Shown: positions 14,594-23,863, numbered from the stretch's first letter. The stretch: 64,000 nucleotides of DNA from Saprospira sp. CCB-QB6 (GCF_028464065.1 NZ_CP116808.1:3687501-3751500); one strand, 5' to 3'. Made by a program: numbers and translations. The notes: a model not told the origin generated them from the sequence alone.

Positions 14594-17518
14594 ATGAGCC
14601 AAAAGTTCCATGCCCTTTTTATAGGTGTAGATGCCTATAATCCCGCCGTAACTTCCCTAAACGGTTGTGTGAATGATGCCCTTTCTATGTTTAAGTATTT
14701 AGCAAGGAATGTGGATCGCAATAAATTTCAGTTTGAGCCTAAGCTTTTACTGAGTCCTATAGAGAGTAAAAAGGAGGCGATTGCTACGGATTTGCAGCAT
14801 TATCAGCAGGATTTTGCTCAGGTGGAAATGCCCAATCGGGACATTATTTTGTCTAGTTTGAAAAGCTATACGCAAAAGGTGCAGCCTGGCGATACTTTTT
14901 TTCTTTTTTATGCGGGACATGGTTCTACGGAAAAAGCGCATCCTTATTTTAAGGAGCCGACTGGGCAGTTGCAAACTTTGGTGGCGGCGGATTCTCGTTC
15001 TATTAAAGATGGAAAAAAGGTTAAGGATGTATTGGACAAGGAAATTCGCTTTTTGATTCGTCAAATTTGGGTGGCGGGCCAAGAAAAAGTAGATATTATC
15101 TTTGTGCAAGATAGTTGTCATTCTGCTGGAGCGACGCGCAGTGATCTGGAAAAGAAAATGAAGGAGCTTTCGGGCGTAATTAGCGGGGAAGAGCCTGTGA
15201 ATGCGGCAGAAATGAGTTTTGAAGAAGATTTTGAGGCGCCCGATTTAGATTTTGGAGATGGAGGCATGGATCTTTTTGATGAACTTCAGGAGGAAGAGCA
15301 GCCCACAGAAAATAGCAGCGAAGAATTGTTGGTCCAAACTCGTATGGTGCCTGCAGAACCTGAGCAGTTAGGCCAATATCGCAAAGCGGAAGAAATGGAC
15401 TTCTTTGATGAAGAAGCCCGCTCTGCCATGAAAGAAGCCGAGGAAAGCCCGACCGCCAGCCGAAGTTTAGGCCGTGGTAGCAGCCGTTCGGCAGCGCCTC
15501 AGGCTAGAGGCCAAAAGAAGCCCCCTTTTGAACTGGCTTATCCCGAAGGGAACCAGATTCATATGTCGGCCTGCGGAAAAGGCGAATACGCCTATGAAGT
15601 TCGGCATGCAGATGGCCAAAAAGGAGGAGTGTTTACGCACACTATAATTAAAATTCTCAGCAAATATCAGGGCGATATTTCTTATCACGATTTATTCAAT
15701 CAAGCAAAATTGACGATTGATGGAGCTTTTGAGCAATCGCCTAGTTTATATGTAAAAGGTCCAGCTGGCCGCCGTTACGAACGTTTTTTGGGTGGACAAA
15801 TGGCCCAGAAAGAGGGAGAAGTTAACCTCATTTATAAAAAAGAGAGTCAACAATGGCGGATCGATATGGGCGCCTTTTTGGGCCTGCCCGTTTTGCGTGA
15901 AGGGCAAGCTATTCCGCTAAAAGCTTATGATCCTGCTCGCCCCAATTTGGTTTTTGATGGTCGCATTACTTATGTGATGGCGGAAGCTGCAGTGGTCGAA
16001 TTTGATCAAGCTCCTCCCATTTCAACAACTGGACTAAAAGCCTTTGTGGACCAAAAATACAGCAGCCAGCCTTTAGCTGTGCATTTGCCCCAAAGCAATC
16101 GCTATGAAGTAATGGTAAGCGATAGTTTGCGTCCGCATTTGACGGATAAGCAGGAAGAAGCCGCTTATGTTATTGAGCTGAAAAATGGCAATTTCCGTTT
16201 TTATCCCAAAGGACAAGCGCAAAGTTTCGTAGAGTTTGTCTACTATAAAAAGCCCGCTTTGCGCAGTTTAAATTTGGGTGATTATATTCAGCCACAAGAA
16301 AATGGCCCCAATCAAGATAGTCTTTGGACCAAATTGCATGTAGCTTGGCAACAAAATAAAACTCGATCCAGCGGACAGGCTTTCTTTAAAATCAATTTGG
16401 GCTCAGGCGATGGCTTTTTTCTGACAGAATCAGGCGATAGCATCCAAGTATCCGATCAACTGGATCTAGAAGACCTATGGCTGCCCGATGCTATGGAGGC
16501 CCAGCAACAAATTGCGCTCATGCTCTGGACCCTAGGCGAAAAAGCTTATTTGGAACCAGAAGCAGGTTTTGATAATGTCTTTAAACAGCAAATTGAGGCG
16601 AGTCTCGCCGCGAATTATTATAGCAAATTCATTAACTGGAATGCTGGGCCAGAAGCGCCCTATCAGGTCCGTATTTATGATGGCCGCTATTACATTTGCG
16701 ATGGTCAAGCACCCGAAATTGTACTCACCAAAGGAACAGCAAACACCCTCGATAAATCAGCATTTAGTGTTTTGGCTCAATTGCGAAGTATTAGCCGCTG
16801 GGAACAGCTCAAAAAGCTCGAAAATCCACATCCAGGAGCCAAAAATATGCTGGCCGATTATCAGTTTAGCCTGAGCTTTAAGTTGCAAAAAAACTGGCAT
16901 ACTTTATATGTTCGCACTCAAGAGCAGGCGCCTTTCTACTATTGGGAAGATGCGCAGGGACGAAAGGTAGAAGAGTTAAAATTAAGCTATGTATTGGCGG
17001 AAGGTGGCTTCGAAAAAGAATTTTTGAGCAGCATGATTTTACGCCAACAATCGGCTTCTTCGGCTAGTCCAATCTTTGCTTCTACGCTCTTTTTGGGCTA
17101 TGATTATTCGATCATTTGCAAAACGCCTTTGGGCAGCACCGAATTTGCCGCTTATGACGCTCAATCAGGGAGTAATAATCAGTTGCAAGTAGAAATTGGG
17201 GAGCTGAAAACCTATCCCCCCATTTTTGATAGCCGTCAATTGGCCACAACGCACAAAAAAGCAGAGGTGGTCTACAAGTTTTTGGTGGCCTACAAGCGCT
17301 TTGATCCCTCCAACTGGTTGCAAGAAGGCCTGCCTTTGCCCACAGATGAGGATTATGCAGCCGCTAGCTCGAAAACTCGGGCGGTTTTGGCCCGCAAAAA
17401 AGGCGATGGGGCCGCCGATCATTTAGTTTTCAGTCTTCCCATTCAACTTATGGCCCAAACGGACCTCATTAAAGAGCCGCTAGACCAACCATTTGAGGAT
17501 CCCCGAAATCGATTCTAA
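14594..17518 (+). CDS. Large caspase-family (C14) protease with acidic linker
   Basis: A 974-residue protein. The start is set at MSQKFHALFIGVDAY; the longer frame upstream reads through a repeat element. The caspase p20 core shows ALFIGVDAYNP, LNGCVNDA, FFLFYAGHGS (His109) and VQDSCHSAG (Cys175). A strongly acidic linker follows (about 190-290), ending in a basic, Ser-rich stretch (290-309, with GRGSSRS and QARGQKK). The p10-like half then resumes at ELAYPEGNQIHMSACGKGEY (313-332) and ends near ERFLGG. The remaining 570 residues are beta-rich and unrecognised. It has no signal peptide, so it is probably cytosolic. The position after the STAND modules suggests it is an executioner or processing protease for this block. 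Confidence 0.9.
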   Translation: MSQKFHALFIGVDAYNPAVTSLNGCVNDALSMFKYLARNVDRNKFQFEPKLLLSPIESKKEAIATDLQHYQQDFAQVEMPNRDIILSSLKSYTQKVQPGDTFFLFYAGHGSTEKAHPYFKEPTGQLQTLVAADSRSIKDGKKVKDVLDKEIRFLIRQIWVAGQEKVDIIFVQDSCHSAGATRSDLEKKMKELSGVISGEEPVNAAEMSFEEDFEAPDLDFGDGGMDLFDELQEEEQPTENSSEELLVQTRMVPAEPEQLGQYRKAEEMDFFDEEARSAMKEAEESPTASRSLGRGSSRSAAPQARGQKKPPFELAYPEGNQIHMSACGKGEYAYEVRHADGQKGGVFTHTIIKILSKYQGDISYHDLFNQAKLTIDGAFEQSPSLYVKGPAGRRYERFLGGQMAQKEGEVNLIYKKESQQWRIDMGAFLGLPVLREGQAIPLKAYDPARPNLVFDGRITYVMAEAAVVEFDQAPPISTTGLKAFVDQKYSSQPLAVHLPQSNRYEVMVSDSLRPHLTDKQEEAAYVIELKNGNFRFYPKGQAQSFVEFVYYKKPALRSLNLGDYIQPQENGPNQDSLWTKLHVAWQQNKTRSSGQAFFKINLGSGDGFFLTESGDSIQVSDQLDLEDLWLPDAMEAQQQIALMLWTLGEKAYLEPEAGFDNVFKQQIEASLAANYYSKFINWNAGPEAPYQVRIYDGRYYICDGQAPEIVLTKGTANTLDKSAFSVLAQLRSISRWEQLKKLENPHPGAKNMLADYQFSLSFKLQKNWHTLYVRTQEQAPFYYWEDAQGRKVEELKLSYVLAEGGFEKEFLSSMILRQQSASSASPIFASTLFLGYDYSIICKTPLGSTEFAAYDAQSGSNNQLQVEIGELKTYPPIFDSRQLATTHKKAEVVYKFLVAYKRFDPSNWLQEGLPLPTDEDYAAASSKTRAVLARKKGDGAADHLVFSLPIQLMAQTDLIKEPLDQPFEDPRNRF

Positions 17519-17526
17519 AAAATAAC

Positions 17527-17565
17527 AGAAGGGCAGCCGATGATTTGGCTAGCCCTTCTTTTTTT
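17527..17565 (+). terminator. Terminator after the caspase gene
   Basis: AGAAGGGC pairs with GCCCTTCT, with inner AGCC/GGCT pairing, followed by a T-run. It closes the plus-strand CHAT-STAND-caspase block. Confidence 0.85.
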
Positions 17566-17579
17566 GATGGCTATTTTTT

Positions 17580-17693
17580 GGGGCCTCCGCAGCAAGCTGC
17601 GGCGCTACGTTTCGGGGCTCGCTGTTCGCTCGGCCCTGCGCGGGCTGCGCCCGCTTGGTCTGGCCTTCGGCCACCCCTGCACATCGCTAGGCC
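17580..17693 (+). repeat. GC-rich hairpin element, family A
   Basis: Hairpins CCGCAGC-aa-GCTGCGG, GCGGGC-tgc-GCCCGC, TGGCC-ttc-GGCCA. Sense orientation, 62 bp after the caspase stop. Confidence 0.88.
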
Positions 17694-17719
17694 TGCGGGC
17701 CTTCGGCCCTGTACAACCT

Positions 17720-18301
17720 TTATTTTTTCTCTTGAAATCCTTCTTTTCCGCCAAAGAGGTAATGGCTATTTCTATCTTGCAAAATGGTTTTTTCTTCTGT
17801 GTCTAAATTCTCTTCATAAGATTGAAATTGATACTGCAAACCTTCCTCATCCAATTTTAGCTTGGCTTGGCTGCGGATAATGCTAGTAGGGGCATCTTTG
17901 TTACTGTATTCTCCAATATAAAGTAGGAGAGGGGGACCAAGGGGCTGCCCTTGCTCATCTTGCAATTGAAATTGCAAAAGCTCCGCCATTCCGCCTGGCT
18001 GAAACTCCGTTTGATAGCTAATCTGAACTTTTTCTGTTTCATTTTGCCAAAGGCGAGTTTCCCCTTCTTTGCTGGGCCAAGCTTGTTGGGCTAGCATTTT
18101 AGGTTCATCTTCTCCACTTTTATAGTTGTTTAGTTGCAGCGCTTTTGCTTTTGGTGCTTCGGCGGCTTGCTCTTGCTGTACAGCGGTTTTTTCTGTTGTT
18201 GGCGGAGAGGTTTTTAGCTCTTCTTCAGCTGCTTTTTGAACGGGCGTTGTTTGACAGGCGAAAAAAAGCAAAAAGACTGCGGGCAATAAGATTTTTTTCA
18301 T
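17720..18301 (-). CDS. Hypothetical lipoprotein
   Basis: A 193-residue protein with an SPII signal (MKKILLPAVFLLFFACQTT, lipidated Cys16). An Ala/Glu/Thr-rich spacer (about 20-55) is followed by a predicted beta domain containing KVQISYQTEFQPGGMAELLQ and LLLYIGEYSN. Probably anchored to an envelope membrane. No family is recognised. It is transcribed convergently with the caspase gene; a repeat element lies between them. Confidence 0.75.
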   Translation of the reverse strand: MKKILLPAVFLLFFACQTTPVQKAAEEELKTSPPTTEKTAVQQEQAAEAPKAKALQLNNYKSGEDEPKMLAQQAWPSKEGETRLWQNETEKVQISYQTEFQPGGMAELLQFQLQDEQGQPLGPPLLLYIGEYSNKDAPTSIIRSQAKLKLDEEGLQYQFQSYEENLDTEEKTILQDRNSHYLFGGKEGFQEKK

Positions 18302-18432
18302 GGGAAAAAGCTTTAAAAGGATAGAAAATATATCCCCCTAAACTAGTGATTTAATTTGATTTAGGGCCGATGAAAGGGGGCATTTTATATAGAGGAAATT
18401 AGATGAAAGCTATAAATTAAAGTTATCCTTTC

Positions 18433-18463
18433 TTTGAAAAGCAGCCGAAATCTTTTAGTTTTG
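18433..18463 (+). promoter_or_regulatory. Bacteroidetes promoter of sucC
   Basis: TTTG at 18433-18436 and TAGTTTTG at 18456-18463 are separated by 19 bp, an exact fit to the TTTG/TAnnTTTG promoter. Predicted 5' leader to the ATG is about 45-50 nt. Confidence 0.8.
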
Positions 18464-18516
18464 GGCAACAACAATTGTATCAGACTTCTATTGCTAACCT
18501 AATACAACCAATTGTA

Positions 18517-19734
18517 ATGAATCTACATGAATATCAGGCAAAATTGCTCCTTAACCGCTACGGTGTGCCTATCCAAAGAGGGGTGCTGATTGAGCAAAAA
18601 GAAGATGCCGAAAAAGCTTTCGCTCAGCTTCAAGAAGAAACTGGAACAGCTTGGGCTGTAGTTAAAGCACAAATTCACGCAGGTGGACGTGGCAAAGGCG
18701 GAGGAGTGAAATTGGCCAAAAACCTAGATGAGGTCAAAACTCATGTCGACAATATTCTAGGCATGATGCTAAAAACGCCTCAAACTCCAGGTGGCCTCGA
18801 AGGTCCTGGTAAATTGGTTCGTAAGGTACTACTAACAGAAGATGTGTATTACCCCGATCCCGAAACGGGCAAAATGGATACGAATGAATTTTACATGAGT
18901 ATTTTGACCGACCGTGCCAAGGAGTGTAATGTGATTGTTTATTCTACGGAAGGTGGAATGGACATCGAAGAGGTAGCTGAAAAGACGCCTCATCTTGTAC
19001 ACAAAGAGTATGTACATCCTCATTTGGGCCTACAAGGTTTCCAAATGCGCCGCATTGCCTTTAACCTAGGCCTTAGTGGTGCTGCTTACAAGAGCATGAC
19101 CAAATTTGTAAACAGCCTTTACGCTGCTTTCGTTGGTGCCGATGCTTCTTTGGTAGAGATCAACCCTTGTCTTAAAACTTCTGACAACAAAATCGTTGCG
19201 GCTGACTCTAAAGTATCTCTAGATGAGAACGCTTTGTACCGTCACAAAGATTTGGCAGAATGGAATGACGAAACAGAGGAAGATCCTACAGAAGTAGAAG
19301 CTAAAAAATATGGCCTTAATTTCGTTAAATTAGACGGAAACGTAGGTTGTATGGTAAACGGTGCTGGTTTGGCTATGGCTACTATGGACATCATTAAGCT
19401 TTCTGGTGGAGAGCCTGCTAACTTCCTTGATGTTGGAGGTACTGCTGATGCTCAGCGTGTAGAGAATGCTTTCCGCATTATCTTGCGTGATCCTGCTATC
19501 AAAGCTATCTTGATCAACGTATTTGGTGGTATCGTTCGCTGTGAGCGCATTGCTCAGGGTGTTGTAGATGCTTACAAAAATATCGGAGATATCAGTGTGC
19601 CTATCGTTGTTCGTCTTCAAGGAAATGGAGCCGACAAAGCTAAGGGAATCATTGATGAGTCTGGTCTAGCTGTTCACTCTGCAGTAACGCTTCAAGAAGC
19701 AGCTGACCTTGTGAACAAGGTAGTAGCTGGCTAA
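18517..19734 (+). CDS. sucC: Succinate-CoA ligase (ADP-forming), beta subunit
   Basis: A 405-residue protein forming, with the alpha subunit (not in this window), the TCA-cycle enzyme that converts succinyl-CoA, ADP and phosphate to succinate, CoA and ATP in the cytosol. The start is MNLHEYQAKLLLNRYGVP, the usual N-terminus; an in-frame start 42 bp earlier is less likely. ATP-grasp features are AQIHAGGRGKGGGVKL and the nucleotide-binding core; the CoA-ligase half has FLDVGGTADAQRVENAF and VFGGIVRCERIAQGVV. Length is normal for the family. A clear promoter and a terminator make it a single-gene unit. Codon use is noticeably biased, consistent with high expression. Confidence 0.97.
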   Translation: MNLHEYQAKLLLNRYGVPIQRGVLIEQKEDAEKAFAQLQEETGTAWAVVKAQIHAGGRGKGGGVKLAKNLDEVKTHVDNILGMMLKTPQTPGGLEGPGKLVRKVLLTEDVYYPDPETGKMDTNEFYMSILTDRAKECNVIVYSTEGGMDIEEVAEKTPHLVHKEYVHPHLGLQGFQMRRIAFNLGLSGAAYKSMTKFVNSLYAAFVGADASLVEINPCLKTSDNKIVAADSKVSLDENALYRHKDLAEWNDETEEDPTEVEAKKYGLNFVKLDGNVGCMVNGAGLAMATMDIIKLSGGEPANFLDVGGTADAQRVENAFRIILRDPAIKAILINVFGGIVRCERIAQGVVDAYKNIGDISVPIVVRLQGNGADKAKGIIDESGLAVHSAVTLQEAADLVNKVVAG

Positions 19735-19761
19735 TTTGATTTAGCTGAAACGAATCTAAAA

Positions 19762-19794
19762 AAGACTGCTGCTTTATTGCAGCGGTCTTTTTTT
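19762..19794 (+). terminator. Terminator of sucC
   Basis: AAGACTGCTGC pairs with GCAGCGGTCTT (one G-U pair), followed by seven or more T. Confidence 0.9.
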
Positions 19795-19910
19795 ATTAGG
19801 GGCGGACTTGGTCCTATCCTTGCAAATAGTTAGTGAACTTATTCGGGCTAGCGTTATCTTAGGGCTGAATAAATTCAATATTATCAAGCACTCGTTAAAC
19901 TTATCCTTCA

Positions 19911-20471
19911 ATGAATTACCTAAAATTATCCCTATTTTTTTTAGCGCTCAGTTTACCCTTTTTGGCCTCGGCTGATCCTTGGGATTGTATGAGCAAAACA
20001 GAGGCAGAAGCCTTGAAAACCTATTTAGAGAAAAATCCCTTTATCTTAGATTATTGTGATTGTTGTGATGATATAGCTAGAGAGTACGATAATAAAAAGG
20101 TAAAAGGGTATTTGGTAGAGATCAAGAAAGTGGAAGTGGTGTCTTGTTCTTGGGATGAGGAGCGTTATTCGGTCCAAGTAACGGAGCATAAGGTTTGGAG
20201 CTCAGGTTATGTAGAGAGAGGAACCTTTGAGCCAGATGCTACAGTAGATCTAGCCGATTTTCCAGGAGCAGATGGCGCTTGGCCTGTAGCGGCCAATTAT
20301 GCCTATACTTTGCAAAAGGGAAAGGCGGTAACTTTGTATAAGGTCAATGGAATGACAGAAGAAAAAACCGATTGTAGAGCGCCCTATAGTTTTCCGGCGC
20401 CCAAAGTTATAAAGATGGGTTGCTGGAAGAAGCGGAAATATCGCCGTTTTTATAAAAAGCGCAGAAAATAA
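19911..20471 (+). CDS. Exported Cys-containing hypothetical protein
   Basis: A 186-residue protein with a signal peptide (MNYLKLSLFFLALSLPFLASA). The mature part has several Cys residues: DCMS, an ILDYCDCCDD cluster, VSCSW, TDCRAP and MGCWKK, suggesting disulfides in the periplasm or outside. The C-terminus is very basic (KKRKYRRFYKKRRK). No known domain is recognised. It stands alone with its own terminator; no clear promoter was found. Confidence 0.75.
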   Translation: MNYLKLSLFFLALSLPFLASADPWDCMSKTEAEALKTYLEKNPFILDYCDCCDDIAREYDNKKVKGYLVEIKKVEVVSCSWDEERYSVQVTEHKVWSSGYVERGTFEPDATVDLADFPGADGAWPVAANYAYTLQKGKAVTLYKVNGMTEEKTDCRAPYSFPAPKVIKMGCWKKRKYRRFYKKRRK

Positions 20472-20475
20472 GTTG

Positions 20476-20510
20476 AATACTCAGTAGAGCGATCTGCTGA
20501 GTATTTTTTT
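20476..20510 (+). terminator. Terminator after the Cys-containing protein
   Basis: AATACTCAG pairs with CTGAGTATT, with inner AGA/TCT pairing, then a T-run. Confidence 0.88.
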
Positions 20511-20549
20511 GGTCCGGCAGGGGCGAAGCCCCATGGCCGAAGGCCAAAC

Positions 20550-20662
20550 GGCCTAGCGATGTGCAGGGGTGGCCGAAGGCCAGACCAAGCGGGCGCAGCC
20601 CGCGCAGGGCCGAGCGAACAGCGAGCCCCGAAACGTAGCGCCTGCCGCAGGCCGGAGGCCCC
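20550..20662 (-). repeat. GC-rich hairpin element, family A
   Basis: Reverse orientation. Hairpins GCGGGC-gca-GCCCGC and GCCTGC-c-GCAGGC. Antisense to the gene before it. Confidence 0.87.
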
Positions 20663-20763
20663 AAAAAAATCGAGAATAGTAAAAAAAATAACAGTTTTCA
20701 TAAGCTTATTGGGGAAGAAAAGTCGTTAGAATAAATCCCCTAGTTTACACATATTCAAAACAG

Positions 20764-23700
20764 ATGAAACAGATTTTCCCTAGTTTGGGCCTACTTTTTT
20801 TGGTCCTATTTAAATTGCAGGCGCAAGATAGCTTGCAGGTTTATAATTGGTCCGATTTGGCGGCAAAAGCATTTTTGGCCCAGCAGGCAGAAGATTATAC
20901 CTTGATGAAAGTGTATGCCGATGCGGCCTACCTAAAAGGGAAGGCGGTTTTGCCCCCAGGCGACAGCAGTTTGGCGCGTTTACTTTATTATAAAGCCTAT
21001 GTAATAGACTATGTTTTGGAAGATGCCGAGGGGGCTTTAGCCTTATATGAGCAGGCGGTAGATTGGCAGCTAGCTTCTGGGGCACCCGCCTACGATTTGG
21101 CCATGACCTTAATGGCGATGGGGGATTGTTATGATGTGGGATTGGGAGACCCTCAAAAGGCAAAAGCCTTCTATTCGCAAGCCTTAGAGAGTTTGAAGGC
21201 TGTGCGTGAAAAACATCTGGTTGACTATGCCTTATTGTTATTTTATTGTGGGAATGCAGAAGAACAGCTGGGGCATTTGGCCAAGGCAAAAGCATTTTAT
21301 AAAATGGCATTGGGGTTTCAGAAAAATGGAAATCAGTTAGACTATAGCAACAGCTTAAATAGCTTGGCTAATTTAGCCAAAACAGAAGGGCGTTGGTTGG
21401 ATGCCGAGGACTACTATTTAGAAAGTTTGGCTGTGGATGCGCGGGAATTGGGCAAAAAGCATCAGAATTACTCGGCTAGTTTGCTCAACTTGGCAGACCT
21501 TTATATGCGGATGCGGAGAATGGAGGAGGCGGAGCCCTTGCTTTTAGAGGCAGAGAAAATTGACCGAGAGGTATTGGGGCCTAAGGATTTGAACTATGGA
21601 GTGACCTTAATGGGCTTAGCTCGTTTTTATTCGACTACAGGAAAGGAGCGAAAGGGAAACGAATATTATCGGCAGGCACAGTCCATATTTATAGCAAATA
21701 ATTGGACCATAACGGCCCAATATGCGGGTTTGCTGCTCTCTATGTCGGGAAATGCAGAAATTCAGGGAAATCATGCCGAAGCGATCAGTTTAAGCGATCA
21801 GGCGATAGCGATTTATCAGCAAATATATCCGGCTGATCATCATGTAATTACCAGCTGCATGATGCAAAAAGCCAATGTCTTGAGCAAGCAGGGCAAATAT
21901 CAAAAAGCGCTGTCTGTGTATAGCCAAGCGGAAGAGCGATATCGCCAAGCTTTGGGGCCAAAGCATTATTATCGTTTAGCGGCTTTAAATCGAGAAGCCC
22001 TTATCTTTACTGCCCTAGGGCAGCCGAAAAAAGCGGTTCCGATTTTAAAAGAAGCCCTAATGGCCAATCGTTCGATTGCTTGGTCATTGGAAGCGGGGGC
22101 GGATTATTTGGATCAAATGCGGGCCCATGCTTTTCCGGCTAATAACTACCTAGAAGAATATCTGGCTAGCTTGGCCGTTTGGGTAGATCTTTTGGCCAGC
22201 AAAAAGGGGCAAAAGCAGCAACAACTAGCCATTGTTGATTTGGCCCTAGATTTATTAGAGAGCGAACGGGCCAATACCACTCAGTCCAATAACCAGCTCT
22301 TTTTTTTGAGAGAGACCGCTAGCTGGGTAGAAAGAGGCCTTTCTTTATTAGCTGAAGAAGAAGCAGATCAAGCCATTGATTTAATAGAGCGGACCAAGGC
22401 CGTTTTGCTTTTGCAGGCACAATCGGCTCCTGCTTTGCCCAAAGACTGGCAAGAGAGAAAAGATCAGTTGGAGCAAAAACAAGCTAACTTAAGAGGCGCC
22501 TATTTGAATGCCGGAGCAGAGCGGCAAGAGAAGCTGTTGACGCTCTTGAACCAGAGTAACCAGGAGCTAGAGCAATTTAGAAAAGAACTGCAGGCCAATT
22601 ATCCAGACTTAGCGGCTAGTTATTACCAAACGGTCACACCCAAAGTAAAGGAATTACAGGCTGCTTTGGGGCCAAAGATGGCCCTACTCGATTACTTTAT
22701 GGGGCAAGAAAAGCTCTACATTCTTTATCTAGACAAAGATAAGGGCCGCTTAATTAGTCGCTCTCTAAAAAATGGGCAGTTGACTAAAGAAGTGAACCAA
22801 CTCTATAAGAACTTAAGCCAATATAAACCCCGCAAAAAAGAGGAGGCCCTAGCCTTAAAAGCTAGTTATATAGAGCTGGCCCAAACATTAGGGGAGGAGC
22901 TGCTCGGTTTTCTTCCCGCAGAACTTGAGCAACTGCTCATTTTGCCCGATGCCGAGCTCTCGTTTATTCCCTTTGGTCTGTTATTATCTGAACAACCAAA
23001 GACGGATAGCTACAGCGACTTGCCTTACTATCTCAAGGATTTGGCAATAAGCTATAATTACTCGGCGGCACTTTGGCTAGACAACAAAAATAGTAAGCAG
23101 AGAAAGAACAATGGGCTAATTTTAGGCCTTGCCGCTAGCTATCAAGGCAAAGCTGCCGAACAAAGAGCGCCCAAAGCCCAAAATTGGCGGGCTGTTTTGC
23201 AAGATTTGCCCGCTGCCAAAGAAGAAATTAAGCGCCTAAGTGACTACTACCGAGGGGAGTTTTTTATTGGAGAGCAGGCCACAGAATCACTATTTAAGGA
23301 AAAAGCAAGAGATTATGCCGTTTTGCATTTGGCCATGCACGGCCTATTAGATGAGCAAAACCCTAGTTTGTCGGCTCTAGCTTTTACGGAAGATAACGAT
23401 AGCAGCGAAAATAACTTTTTGCAAGCTTACGAAATTGCTCAAATGGACCTGCAGGCCGATTTGGTGGTCCTTTCTGCCTGCCAAACAGGGCAGGGACGCT
23501 TTGAGCGAGGCAATGGAACAGCCTCTTTGGCCAGAGCATTTATGTATGCAGGCAGTCCCGCCTTGTTGGTCTCGCTTTGGCAGGTCAATGATCAATCAAC
23601 GGCCTATATTATGCATCAATTTTATGCTCAGCTGGCCCAAGGAGCTAATAAGGCCGAAGCCCTGCAAAAGGCCAAACTTTCTTATCTTAAGGAACAAACA

Positions 23701-23862
23701 GAGGAGCTGGTCAAACACCCTAATCTCTGGTCGGCTTTTATTTTATTAGGCGATGAAAAAAGCTTGCTCATTAAGGCAAAAGAGAGCTCTTCGAATTATA
23801 TTTTACTGGCCCTTCCACTGTTCCTTTTTGCCCTATTCGTATTATTAAGAAAACGAAAATAA
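20764..23862 (+). CDS. Exported TPR-CHAT protein with C-terminal anchor
   Basis: A 1032-residue protein. A signal peptide (MKQIFPSLGLLFLVLFKLQAQ) is followed by TPR repeats (about 60-440; for example NSLANLAKTEGRWLDAEDYY), a helical linker with coiled-coil character, and a CHAT domain (about 720-1000). Catalytic residues are His859 in HLAMHG and Cys906 in LSACQTG. The domain ends with the typical GTASLARAFMYAG, SLWQVND and NLWSAFILLGD. A C-terminal membrane helix (about 1012-1028) and RKRK follow. The CHAT protease should therefore face the periplasm. Its closest relative in the window is the minus-strand gene at 41796. The lipoprotein gene starts after its stop with a one-base gap. Substrate unknown. 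Confidence 0.93.
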   Translation: MKQIFPSLGLLFLVLFKLQAQDSLQVYNWSDLAAKAFLAQQAEDYTLMKVYADAAYLKGKAVLPPGDSSLARLLYYKAYVIDYVLEDAEGALALYEQAVDWQLASGAPAYDLAMTLMAMGDCYDVGLGDPQKAKAFYSQALESLKAVREKHLVDYALLLFYCGNAEEQLGHLAKAKAFYKMALGFQKNGNQLDYSNSLNSLANLAKTEGRWLDAEDYYLESLAVDARELGKKHQNYSASLLNLADLYMRMRRMEEAEPLLLEAEKIDREVLGPKDLNYGVTLMGLARFYSTTGKERKGNEYYRQAQSIFIANNWTITAQYAGLLLSMSGNAEIQGNHAEAISLSDQAIAIYQQIYPADHHVITSCMMQKANVLSKQGKYQKALSVYSQAEERYRQALGPKHYYRLAALNREALIFTALGQPKKAVPILKEALMANRSIAWSLEAGADYLDQMRAHAFPANNYLEEYLASLAVWVDLLASKKGQKQQQLAIVDLALDLLESERANTTQSNNQLFFLRETASWVERGLSLLAEEEADQAIDLIERTKAVLLLQAQSAPALPKDWQERKDQLEQKQANLRGAYLNAGAERQEKLLTLLNQSNQELEQFRKELQANYPDLAASYYQTVTPKVKELQAALGPKMALLDYFMGQEKLYILYLDKDKGRLISRSLKNGQLTKEVNQLYKNLSQYKPRKKEEALALKASYIELAQTLGEELLGFLPAELEQLLILPDAELSFIPFGLLLSEQPKTDSYSDLPYYLKDLAISYNYSAALWLDNKNSKQRKNNGLILGLAASYQGKAAEQRAPKAQNWRAVLQDLPAAKEEIKRLSDYYRGEFFIGEQATESLFKEKARDYAVLHLAMHGLLDEQNPSLSALAFTEDNDSSENNFLQAYEIAQMDLQADLVVLSACQTGQGRFERGNGTASLARAFMYAGSPALLVSLWQVNDQSTAYIMHQFYAQLAQGANKAEALQKAKLSYLKEQTEELVKHPNLWSAFILLGDEKSLLIKAKESSSNYILLALPLFLFALFVLLRKRK

Positions 23863-23863
23863 G

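Noticed and set aside
3354-17518. Prophage or integrative element carrying the protease locus
   Set aside because: No integrase, transposase, tRNA-anchored direct repeats or phage genes are visible; the nearest tRNA is 19 kb away.
17540-17880. Two overlapping open frames with GLAVRSALRGLRPL-like translations
   Set aside because: They lie inside a GC-rich hairpin element; the same translated patterns recur wherever an element lies, in several frames, and no signal or domain is present.
19330-19620. 96-residue minus-strand frame within sucC
   Set aside because: Antisense shadow of a strongly conserved enzyme; Ser/Thr-rich translation reflects sucC codon bias.
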